Shown in pieces: positions 39,292 through 49,124 of a stretch of 64,000 bases of DNA. A program made the position numbers and the translations under genes. Position 1 is the stretch's first letter, and the number at the start of each line of letters is the position of its first letter. The notes under the pieces are model-generated. The model did not search any database. It was not told the origin of the DNA and saw only the letters and a list, made by a program, of their open reading frames with translations. This DNA is from Cryphonectria parasitica EP155 (Eukaryota > Ascomycota > Sordariomycetes > Diaporthales > Cryphonectriaceae): contig NW_024468913.1 in NCBI RefSeq assembly GCF_011745365.1, positions 1,178,001 through 1,242,000 of the forward strand, written 5' to 3'.

Positions 39292-39720
39292 AGTGCCGGC
39301 TACGGAAAAACGTTCCTGCTGTTCTCAGCAGCTATCTAGGGGTCACGTATCCACGTGTCAGTCTCGCGCTTCTTCGGAGGCCAGGAGAGGTCTCAGGGCC
39401 CTGTTTTCCATCCTTTTCAGGCTCAGGGAGGCCTCCAGACGCGTTGTCAGATGCGTCAATGTTGACAGCTGGGAAGGCTGTGCTCTTGGCAGGCTAACCT
39501 CGCTTTCTCCGTGCTAGCACAGCTTCTCCATCCTCATTGCTGTTAGGCAACAGTTTCTTGGAAGGCTAGCTGTGCTTTCTCTTTACGGGATCAGCTGGGC
39601 TGTTTTTCACGAGGATTTCTGTAGCCTTGTCAGGGTGTGCGCATTCGTATTCCTTGATGAGGCTAGGGCATTTAAGGCTTCTTAAATCCTTCCAGCGATC
39701 ATGCTGCAAGAACTATTTCT
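39292..39720. other. RIP-spared end of the outer element
   Basis: Sequence of ordinary composition between the left LTR and the start of the AT-rich interior. No frame is convincing. It is the 3' untranslated part of the element in its own orientation. Confidence 0.6.
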
Positions 39721-42700
39721 TTCATTGCACCAGATATTATACTATATTCTTGCTATCTCGTTACTCAATCTTCTTATCTATGATGCAATTGACTTTGTAG
39801 TAGTTCTTATCAGATTCAATTGAGTTATTGCTGTTTTTGTTATACTCAATCGGGCTAGGCTTAGATAGCTAGCAGTTGAAGGGGTTGTTAGTAAGCTTGT
39901 ACTGATTCAGATACTAAATGCTGACTACTGAGTGTATTTGAATGTTAGCATTACAGTTATCAGTTTTGAAGTCAAGTTTATAAGCTAAAGATGATACTTT
40001 TCTGATAATTGTAAAAGAGCTTTTGCAAAGAGCTTATATCTTGTTAGCTTAGTGCAGCAGTAGCTTATATGCTTTGCTAAGTTTTAGCTAAACTTTGTTG
40101 CTCTTCTTGTATTCTTTGTATTAGTATTTAGCATTGTATATACATTTGTTGTCTGCTGCAATGATATTTATAGCTAGTTATGCATTTTTTTGCAGATATT
40201 TATACATAAAGCATATCTCGGATAGTTGTTTAGTAATGTTAACTAATTAGTTGAATAGTAATTAGATCTTGAATCCGAATAGAAACTCATAAGAGCTTAT
40301 ATTAATAGAGCATTAGTATAAGTTGTTCAGATTTTACTGTAAAGAGGGAATTAGATCTATTCAAATCTTGTTAGAATATTCAGCAGCATAGTATCTAATA
40401 GCCAGCTCGATATTCTGATTTTTTCATTCAGCTGCTTTATTAGTCTGAGAATAGTATACTATAATCATCTGTAGATGCATGCTAAAGGCTTTTCATAAGC
40501 CTGTTCAGTAATCTGAGATAAACTTAGCATTGTAATCAGAGATAATTGCTCAAGAGCATGCTCAATTGCTCAACAGCAGCTGTCTGCTCAGGATAGCTCC
40601 CTATTGCTTGGCTGAGTAGATTGAGTAGCCTGAAATCAGTAGAGTTCTTTTGAAGATCTTGCAAGTAACAAGCATCAGCAAGTTGTAAGCTTTAAAGCCT
40701 TTTATCTGCTACAAAATACTTATTAATTCAACTAAGAGCAATTCAAGAATGAAGTTAAGAGAGATTGTATGTATAGATTCAGAGAGAGCTTGAATTGGTT
40801 GGAGTAAATCTGCTAGCTTCTAGTTTTGCTTCTTCTAAGTGCTATACTCATAGCAGTAATCAACATACTGTAAAACAAGCAGTTGCTTCTTTCTGAAGTG
40901 AAGATTATTCAACTCAGCTATTATACAGTCTCTGTTAAAGTGATGCTTATCATCATATGCATTGCATAGAAATTCCTGTATCAGAGATTGTAAGATAACA
41001 AGGCATTCTTTTCCATCATTGTTGTAGTTATACAACAGTTAATCCTTCAGATGAAATAAATAGCTGAGCTTAGAAGCAGAAACAATATCCTTATTGTTTA
41101 TCAAGATAAGAAGCTTCTTTCTAGCTAAACCAATCTTTATCAGATTTGTAATAATATTCTCATAAACTGTATTCTCCTTGTATCCTTGCTAGAAGTGCTA
41201 TTATATATCTTCAGACATTTATGCTTCCAATAAAATAAGGAAGACTGTAAGTAGATCATCAACTACCGTATTAAGAGTAGCTAGTTCGTCGCTTCATCGC
41301 GCCTTCGCATCTCCTATTGCAGACAGCCTTAACAAGACATCAGGGATATAATTGAGCTTCCCAGCCAGATAGTAAATATCGAACTAATACTAGCTGAGAT
41401 AGATGGAAGCGTTGATAAGATATCGGTTAGCACAATCTGTAAATAAGATATTAAGGCGTATTTGGATAATAATGCTATGCGTAGCATTATGATCTGTAAG
41501 AACAACTATAGACTATGCTTGATTTGATTGAATCAGCTTGTGCAAACGTTTCATTGCTCAAACCAGATATGCAATCTCTTGCTCAGAGAGACTGTAGTTT
41601 ATTTCAGCTTTCGTTAAGCAGCAGCTAAGGAATATTACTGGTTTAATAGCATGCAAGAGGATTAGCTTGCTAGATTGCCAGATATAGTCTTCCTTCAACT
41701 GAAAAACCATTATGCCAAATCCTTGTTACAAGCATTCATCTACTTAAATAAACAGCTTCTGCAATAGTTCCATATAATACAAGCGCATCTTTCTGCAAAT
41801 AGTATTCTGTAAATCCTCGAAAGCTATCTTTTCAGCATCTGTTGGCTTGTAGTATGTGCAATATATATAAGCTTAATGCTGCAACTTCTTCCCAGATATG
41901 ATTTTTCTAAGCTTACAGCTTTCAGCTAGCAGCGCTGTCTTTTGCAGTTGAAGCGGTTCTACGAGCTGCATATAGTACAGAATCATCATTTATAGGAAAC
42001 TAGTTGCGCTAAGATAGATTTCGAGATCCTTAAGATTTCTAGGAAAGATTATCTTTCGAAAGGCTTCAGTATATTCCTTTATAGTAAACAAGCTAAGCGC
42101 ATTAATATAGAAGCTAAGAAGTTCAACTGAGAAGAAACTGATATAACTCTTTGTAGGAGAAATAGAGATTCCCTTTCTATTAAAGATGTTCAGAGCAATA
42201 TTGAGATGCTTCAGATAGTTCTCAAACAAATCTAAGAAGATCACGATATTATCAATAAATGCTTTAATGAAGTGCTTATAATTACAAAGTAGCCTGTTTA
42301 TATACCTCTGAGCATAAGCTAGCGAGTTGCAGTAGCTTATTAGAGCTATTATTAGTTGCTTAAAGCTATAGTGCATAATTATAGTTTAATAGTTACAATA
42401 CTCAGAGTGAACAGGAAACTGATAAAAGAAAGCTGTAGCATTAATAACTATAATATGCTGCTTACTGCATATAGCTTCAATCATATCTAACTAAAGAGGA
42501 AGAGAGTAATTATCAGGCACTGCTTACTTGTTAAGAGCTCTGAAATCTGTAACAATGCAGCTCTTTTCCTTCCTGTATACTATTCGCCAGATTATGAAGA
42601 TCAGCAATGCGAACGGATAGATATTATTAGCGAACTCGAGATAGCTAGCTTTATACATTTCTTTATATATCTAATCGATGAACTTCTTATTCTTGCGGAA

Positions 42701-43797
42701 AACAGAGTAGCAAGGATGATTCAGTTTTGTGTATTGCTATTCTTTTATTAAGGGGATTTTCATTATCTGATTCTCAAGCATATTAAGAGAGCTTTTGTTT
42801 TCCTATATAGCAGGATATTTTTCAATAATTCTCTTGAATTGTTAAGCTTTAATCGGATTCTGTAAACAGATACAAATGCTGTTATCAAGGATTATTGCTG
42901 AAGCTTCGTTTAGAGCTTTGATGCTTAGGAATCTCTTGATAATGATTGAAGATTTCTGTATATCGAGGTTGTGATTGTTGAATAGTAATGCTTTAGTATT
43001 CGTTAAGAGGTTGATACTATAAGCTATTCTCATATTGCTGAGGGAGTAACAAATAGCATTGCTATAAAGCATAGAGAACAAGCTATTTCTTAGCAGAAAA
43101 TCACTAATAGAATGTATTTCTGTTTCTGCATTCTTAGCTATTGCAATGATTTCTAGTATGAGATTGAATTCTCTATTCACTGCTATTTGATTAATAGGAA
43201 TCTTTAATGAAGATGCGAATTGCATACTGTATACACCTATTGCATGAGTATTAGCCAGCTAATAGGTTAATGCTAGTCCTCTCAAGGCAGCTGCTACTGC
43301 TAGAGCCTTTATAGCGCCCTTGAAGGTAGCTTTGAACCATCCCGTATTCTTATACTCATGGATAGTTCCCATGCGGGTGCCTTTGGGAATCTTAATAGCT
43401 CCTTTCGTAGCATTATGCAGAGCTACTACAGGAAGTAAAGAAGTATCGATCTATGCATTCAGCGCAGTACTGTAGATCGATATAAAAGAGAATAAGCAGC
43501 TTTTGAGCAGTTCAGCATATCTTACAGCTATCTAAGCAGTCTTGCTAGAGCTGATAACATAAGCATGAGCTATCCTCACCTTTCGCACTGTAAGTAAGAA
43601 AGCCTAATACTGAACCTCGAAAGGCACCTGGAAGTTGCCTTGCTCTGAGTATATAATAGCCTGATTCTTGTAATTAATGATAGCCTTGCAGGCTTTGAGC
43701 TATCTATTGCTAATAAGAGCTTCAGCAGGTAGATTATTCACGATCCATGCCTCAGCATGCTAGCACAGCAGTTCAGAAGAGCTATCAGCACGCCTGC
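39721..43797 (-). pseudogene. Outer element pol: protease end, RT, RNase H and integrase remnants
   Basis: On the minus strand, reading from 43797 downward, degraded polyprotein pieces appear in the usual Ty3 order. A protease-linked segment around 43600-43790 contains AWIVNNLPAEALISNR. Reverse transcriptase follows around 42580 down to 42000, with DFRALNK and FIDNIVIF, the degraded form of the catalytic box in which one Asp is Asn. An integrase zinc-binding block DDKHHFNRDCIIAEL is at 40835-41035, its second CxxC changed to CxxY. Stops are frequent and mostly fit single transitions. The region cannot encode a working enzyme. The protease-side frame continues across the nested element into 46873-47245. 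Confidence 0.85.
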
Positions 43798-43802
43798 CAC
43801 AG

Positions 43803-44015
43803 TGTCAGGTGGAAAGGTTGCAAAGGCAATGTGGCGAGGTCTTTCTCTCTTTCAGGGGCATACAACCAGAATAACATTGAGGCCTAAGGAGCTAAGTTCT
43901 GCTCAGCAGTGCTGACGTGGCTAGAAAGCCGCTTTATAGCCGCATATTGCTTAGTCATCCGTAATCCAGCTGGCTTAGCTGGCTCTGAGCCTTGCTGGCA
44001 CAATCGGCCCTGACA
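43803..44015. repeat. Non-autonomous element LTR, left copy
   Basis: 213 bp, TGTCAGG to CCTGACA, identical by eye to 46660-46872, preceded by the TSD copy CACAG at 43798-43802. Confidence 0.95.
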
Positions 44016-44059
44016 GATTGTCCCTCCTTATCAGGCCTTGTCCTCAAGGCCTTTGAAGC

Positions 44060-44755
44060 TTCCGAGCTTTCGTTGCTTCCAGGCTTCCGTTGCTCCCAAG
44101 CTTCCGTTGCTCCCAAGCTTCCGTTGCTTCCAGGCTTTCGCTGCTTCCTAGCTGCTCCTACGCCTTCTCAATGCTTCAGGCTCTTAAGATCTCTCAGTGC
44201 TTCAGGCTTCTCAAGGCCTCTCAAGATCTCTCAGTGCCTCAGGTTCCTCAAGGCCTCTCAAGATCTCTCAGTGCTTCAGGCTTCTCAAGGCCTCTCAAGG
44301 TCTCTCAGTGCCTCAGGTTCCTCAAGGCCTCTCAAGATCTCTCAGTGCTTCAGGCTTCTCAAGGCCTCTCAAGGTCTCTCAGTGCCTCAGGCCTCTCAAG
44401 ATCTCTCAGTGCTTCAGGTTTCTCAAAGCCTCTCAAGATCTCTCAGTGCTTCAGGCCTCTCAAGGCCTCTCAAGGTCTCTCAGTGCCTCAGGCCTCTCAA
44501 GGCCTCTCAAGGTCTCTCAGTGCTTCAGGCCTCTAGGCCACTCAAGGTCTCTCAGTGCCTCAGGCCTCTCAAGGCTTCTCAAGATCTCTCAGTGCCTCAG
44601 GTTCCTCAAGGCCTCTCAAGGTCTCTCAGTGCCTCAGGCCTCTAGGCCACTCAAGGTTTCTCAAGATCTCTCAGTGCCTCAGGCCTCTCAAGGCCTCTCA
44701 AGATCTCTCAGTGCCTCAGGCTTCTCAAGGCTTCTCAAGGCCTCTCAACCATCTC
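44060..44755. repeat. Tandem array of 18-bp then 37/27-bp units
   Basis: The array opens with about five copies of an 18-bp unit (GCTTCCGTTGCTCCCAAG and variants, 44060-44150). About 16 copies follow of a unit built from CTCAAGGC, CTCTCAAGATCT and CTCAGTGCCTCAGG, mainly 37 bp long with some 27-bp versions. The unit has no stop in any of the three plus-strand frames and its length is not a multiple of three, so long repeat-peptide frames appear in all three. I do not consider these genes. Confidence 0.9.
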
Positions 44756-45159
44756 CCTCCTTCTCTTCTGGCTTCGTCCCCGAAGCCTGTGAAAAAAAAA
44801 ATCTCTTTTTAATCACATTCCAGACGTAAGTCTTCCGAGTGCAATACCCGCGCCATATACGCTGCTCAGTCGCTGCTCCCTCAGCGCTTTATCCAGGCAC
44901 TCTTCAGAACTTAAAGCTGTTTGATGTAGGTTGCAAGCCTTCCACCAGGGACTTGGTTTGCAGCCAAGGAGCCCAGCATCCAGGACAGCGTCCCTGCAGC
45001 TATAACGGATAATTACAGCTTTCCGTCTTGAGAGTTGCTCTCTAGCAACTCTGAAGCCGTTGCCACGCTTCGCTCCACCGCTAGGCGCAGAAGGGTAATT
45101 AGTTCGCAACCTAATACCCAAGCAACTTCAGTTGCCAAGCGGACACTCCGCTTCAGCTC

Positions 45160-45485
45160 TGCGCTCTTGCTCAAATAGCGAAGAGCACACTCTCGAAAAC
45201 AGAAGATACTCAGATCTACTGCTTGCTCACTCTGCTCTCTCGCTCGAATAGCGAAGAACACACTCTCGAAAACAGAAGATACTCAGATCTACTGCTTGCT
45301 CACTCTGCTCTCTCGCTCGAATAGCGAAGAACACACTCTCGAAAACAGAAGATACTCAGATCTACTGCTTGCTCACTCTGCCCTCTCGCTCGAATAGCGA
45401 AGAACACACTCTCGAAAACAGAAGATACTCAGATCTACTGCTTGCTCATTCTGCTCTCTCGCTCGAATAGCGAAGAACACACTTT
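45160..45485. repeat. Tandem array, 73-bp unit, about 4.5 copies
   Basis: The landmark AAGARCACAC recurs at 45181, 45254, 45327, 45400 and 45473, exactly 73 bases apart. Copies differ by only one or two bases. Confidence 0.93.
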
Positions 45486-46470
45486 GTTCTAGCTTAGCAA
45501 CTCGAATGCTCTGAATCTCTTCTGAGCGCTTCTCGCACGCTGCTTGCATACTGCTTGCTCGCTGTTTGCTCTAGCTTAGCAACTCGAATGCTCTGAATCT
45601 CTTCTGAACGCTTCTTGCACGCTGCTTGCACACTGCTTGCTCGCTGTTTGCTCTAGCTTAGCGACTCGAATGCTCTGAATCTCTTCTGAACGCTTCTCGC
45701 ATGCTGCTTGCATACTGCTTGCTCGCTGTTTGCTCTAGCTTAGCGACTCGAATGCTCTGAATCTCTTCTGAACGCTTCTCGCACGCTGCTTGCATACTGC
45801 TTGCTCGCTGTTTGCTCTAGCTTAGCGACTCGAATGCTCTGAATCTCTTCTGAACGCTTCTCGCACGCTGCTTGCATACTGCTTGCTCGCTGTTTGCTCT
45901 AGCTTAGCGACTCGAATGCTCTGAATCTCTTCTGAACGCTTCTCGCACGCTGCTTGCATACTGCTTGCTCGCTGTTTGCTCTAGCTTAGCGACTCGAATG
46001 CTCTGAATCTCTTCTGAACGCTTCTCGCACGCTGCTTGCATACTGCTTGCTCGCTGTTTGCTCTAGCTTAGCGACTCGAATGCTCTGAATCTCTTCTGAA
46101 CGCTTCTCGCATGCTGCTTGCATACTGCTTGCTCGCTGTTTGCTCTAGCTTAGCGACTCGAATGCTCTGAATCTCTTCTGAACGCTTCTCGCACGCTGCT
46201 TGCATACTGCTTGCTCGCTGTTTGCTCTAGCTTAGCGACTCGAATGCTCTGAATCTCTTCTGAACGCTTCTCGCACGCTGCTTGCATACTGCTTGCTCGC
46301 TGTTTGCTCTAGCTTAGCGACTCGAATGCTCTGAATCTCTTCTGAACGCTTCTCGCACGCTGCTTGCATACTGCTTGCTCGCTGTTTGCTCTAGCTTAGC
46401 GACTCGAATGCTCTGAATCTCTTCTGAACGCTTCTCGCACGCTGCTTGCATACTGCTTGCTCAACACTGC
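45485..46470. repeat. Tandem array, 82-bp unit, 12 copies
   Basis: The landmark AGCTTAGC recurs every 82 bases from 45491 to 46393, twelve times. Copies are nearly identical, with rare differences such as ACGCTGC/ATGCTGC. Each unit includes GCTTGCATACTGCTTGCTCG. The array ends in a partial unit near 46465. Confidence 0.95.
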
Positions 46471-46659
46471 TTGCTCGCTGTATTCAAGGCTCGAAAGCTC
46501 GAAAATCGAAGGCTCGAAAGTCAAAGGCTCGAAGGTTCGAAAAGGATAGTGGTCTGATCGTTTGCTCTGCTCCTGCTCAGTGTTAGCGCTGCTCCTAGGG
46601 AAAAAAAAAGATAGAAAGCCTCGCCGGATTGCCTCCTTTAAAAGGGCCAGGCCTCAAAC

Positions 46660-46872
46660 TGTCAGGTGGAAAGGTTGCAAAGGCAATGTGGCGAGGTCTT
46701 TCTCTCTTTCAGGGGCATACAACCAGAATAACATTGAGGCCTAAGGAGCTAAGTTCTGCTCAGCAGTGCTGACGTGGCTAGAAAGCCGCTTTATAGCCGC
46801 ATATTGCTTAGTCATCCGTAATCCAGCTGGCTTAGCTGGCTCTGAGCCTTGCTGGCACAATCGGCCCTGACA
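46660..46872. repeat. Non-autonomous element LTR, right copy
   Basis: 213 bp, identical by eye to 43803-44015, followed by the TSD copy CACAG at 46873-46877. Confidence 0.95.
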
Positions 46873-47952
46873 CACAGGCATAGAAGTCTCATTCAGCGTA
46901 TTTGAATAGCATAATCGTGCCTTTTTCCATATCTCCGATCTTTTAAAGCTTGTAAACTAAGACTTCAGCAGCAGAGAACTGACTAAGGAACTGTTGATTC
47001 ACCAAGTTGTAATCAGTGCTAATATCTTTGCAGAGAATTATATTAGATTCAGTAAGAATAGCTTGTATAATGATTTTCATGTAAGTGTAACTGCTGATAG
47101 GCTTGTTCAGCTGCTTTTCGGGTATAGCTTCCGTAAGAATGTTTTTATTACAGTATTGAACTGGTAGTATACTTGTTTCAAGCGAAGTAGTTTCAAAAGA
47201 TATAGCATACTTCAGATATTTCTTAATCTCTTTGAAGATATTCATCTTCTAATCTTAATTCTAGCAAGCGCTTATATGCTGAAATATTTAGCTTCGAGAA
47301 TCAAACTCTTTATTATAGAAGATATATATATAATTAACTGAATAATCAACTTCGCATAAGTTATAAATGCAGCTTACAGAGCTAAGCAATCAAGAATAAT
47401 ATAATAAGATTAGCAAGAGCAATTATTCAGAACTATCAATCCAGTATATCTGCTTATTGCTAGATAAAGATAGATTATTACTATTATTCTTAGAAAGTAT
47501 ATCTTCATTCTTATTCTCAGTAATGTTATAAGCTTTCTTTTTGTTAGAGATTGCTAAGCAACTCCAGTTGCATTTCTTGCAATCTTCAGACTTGCTATTC
47601 TTTCTGAACTAATTGTAATTATAGTTATAATTATAATTCCGAAGCTTGTTGCAGTTGAAATCCTGGTTTTGGTATGAATTGTAATCTTGAAGCTTATATT
47701 TTAAGAAACAAGTTATGCTTTTGTTATAATAGCTTAACTAATCTTTATTATAGCGATTATGATTATAATTCCTTCTGCAATTATGATTGTAGTTATTTCA
47801 ATAATTTTAGTTGTTATAGCAATTGCTGCTAATGCAAGAGTTATACTTGCAAGCTGGAGAATAGTTTCAACAATTACTTTTTCCTCTATAATACTCAGAA
47901 TAGTATTAATCAGCAATATTGATCAAAATGCTCTTAGCTTGCTCAATCTTCT
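46873..47952 (-). pseudogene. Outer element gag end and protease start, between the two nested insertions
   Basis: Read on the minus strand, 47245-46943 contains LCKDISTDYNLVNQQFL, which resembles the aspartic-protease start of fungal gypsy pol (a DTGA/DSGA-like site now decayed). Upstream, 47900-47550 is rich in Asn and Tyr codons and ends in a Cys-containing segment that may be a zinc knuckle. The frame enters from the gag piece at 55403 across the chromovirus and leaves across the non-autonomous element at 46873. Several stops are present. Confidence 0.7.
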
Positions 47953-48408
47953 TGTAATGAGCACTGCAGCAATCCGAAGATTCCAAAGTATATAAAGGGG
48001 GTTTATGCTAACAAGAGCGGTGTCAAAGTGCTAAGTCCTTGAATACGGAACCGTACAAGTCTTAATAAGCGATGCAAGTGTTCACTGCCTTTGGAGCTAT
48101 CAGAGTAAAGAGTAATCTGATATTTAGATTGATAACTGAAGAGCTATATACTGAATCTATCTAATGGGAATGAATGTATTCTTATATATCCAGCTCTTCA
48201 GTATGGATATGTTGGATAGCAACATATCCAAGTTATTCTGCTAGCTCTGAATAGCACATATCCGAAGCTATCCTTCCTGATTAGCTGTGCCCATAACCCT
48301 AACCCTGGATTATGTAATCAGTGCTTTATCAGGATATTGCATTCTTGATATCTGGTCCCTGTTATTCGTGATCTGTTCTGTAATCTGCATGTTGAATGGA
48401 TTATAATA
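47953..48408 (-). repeat. Chromovirus LTR, left copy (3' LTR)
   Basis: 456 bp, aligned without gaps to 54942-55397 with roughly 40 differences that I read as all transitions. Its outer sense-strand TG has become TA, so this LTR end has decayed. It carries TAACCCTAACCCT at 48294-48306, a telomere-repeat-like motif. Confidence 0.93.
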
Positions 48409-48593
48409 TCATCTCTCTTCTATCAGTCGTTGTTTCTAACAATCTTTTGTAAGTATTCTAGCAAGTTCTCTGTATACATGATCTTGCCTTTCTAATTGAG
48501 ATGTTAAACAGAATCAACAAATCTTGCTCTCGTGCTGAAAAGACTAAACAAAAGAATTCTTTTCTTTTCTTAGTTCTTCAAAACGCTATTACC

Positions 48594-49109
48594 ATGCCTT
48601 CTTGTTTCTTCTATAAGGATCGTGATATTCAGTCTTGTTAAGTCTCTGTTAAGGATTCCTCTTGCTGCGCTGAATGTGTTCGCTTGGGTCGTTCTCAGTG
48701 CGACGTTCAAGAACTGAGTGCTGCAGAAATTCGTTGGATAGGCATTCAATACCAATGCCTGGAGAACCAACTCGAGAGTGCTGAGAAGCAGCTATGCAAT
48801 GCTGCTGCAGAAATAGAACGTTTGCAGAAGCAGAAGCGTCTGTAGTTTGAGAGGATGATGAAAGCTATTCGTTGAGATCTTTCTAGTATAAAGGAGTTAG
48901 AATGTGAGGAAGCTGAGGAGAAGCGGGCTTGTATTGCTGCTAGGGTTTGTTCTGTAGTTGCAGAGAAATCTGCTGTGATTGCTGGAGATTCTTCTTTTGA
49001 GGGTTTTGACTGGAATTCCGTGGATGTGAGGAATGCAGTGGTGGATTGGTTGGATTTTCTAAAGAGCGAGATTTCCGAAGCCTCTGGATCTCGCTCTGGG
49101 GCGGAGTGA
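48594..49109 (+). pseudogene. Antisense Cys-rich coiled-coil ORF inside the chromovirus
   Basis: Starting at an ATG at 48594 and ending in TGA at 49107-49109, 516 bases stay in one frame with no frameshift and only three internal stops, on the strand opposite to gag and pol. It lies between the end of pol (about 49125) and the 3' LTR. The N-terminus MPSCFFYKDRDIQSC is followed by SSCCAECVRLGRSQCD. If Tyr7 was once Cys (a single G to A change), the spacing is CX2CX7CX9CX2CX7C, which resembles a zinc cluster. A helical segment with heptad-like LENQLESAEKQL and EIERLQKQKRL suggests a coiled coil, and the C-terminus is Ser-rich and acidic. The stops fit CAA/CAG, TGG/CAG and CGA codons changed by transitions. 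The intact product could be an accessory protein of the element; that is inference. I recall similar uncharacterised zinc-cluster/coiled-coil proteins in fungal genomes but cannot confirm identity. Confidence 0.7.
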
Positions 49110-49124
49110 TCGTCTTAGGTACTG

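Larger units (their letters stand above)
43803..46872. mobile_element. Non-autonomous LTR element (TRIM/LARD-like), tandem-repeat interior
   Basis: A 3,070-bp element bounded by two 213-bp direct repeats that I read as identical, with terminal TGTCAGG...CCTGACA, and flanked by CACAG on both sides (43798-43802, 46873-46877). It contains no gag or pol. The interior is three tandem arrays (37/27-bp, 73-bp and 82-bp units) joined by short spacers. Composition is normal and no RIP-type decay is seen, unlike the DNA on both sides. Orientation is uncertain: a purine-rich AAGGAGGGACAATC reads toward the left LTR on the minus strand and could be the polypurine tract, which would favour minus. It would depend on proteins from another element. 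Identical LTRs imply a recent insertion. Confidence 0.9.

Noticed and set aside
43992..44829. Three long overlapping plus-strand ORFs of 148-217 residues
   Set aside because: They are stop-free readings of a tandem repeat in all frames, inside a non-coding LTR element.
45160..46470. CRISPR-like array
   Set aside because: The 73- and 82-bp units repeat head to tail with no variable spacers, in a eukaryotic genome.
48570..48770. Minus-strand ORF next to the chromovirus 3' LTR
   Set aside because: It is the reverse shadow of the Cys-rich plus-strand frame and has no domain.
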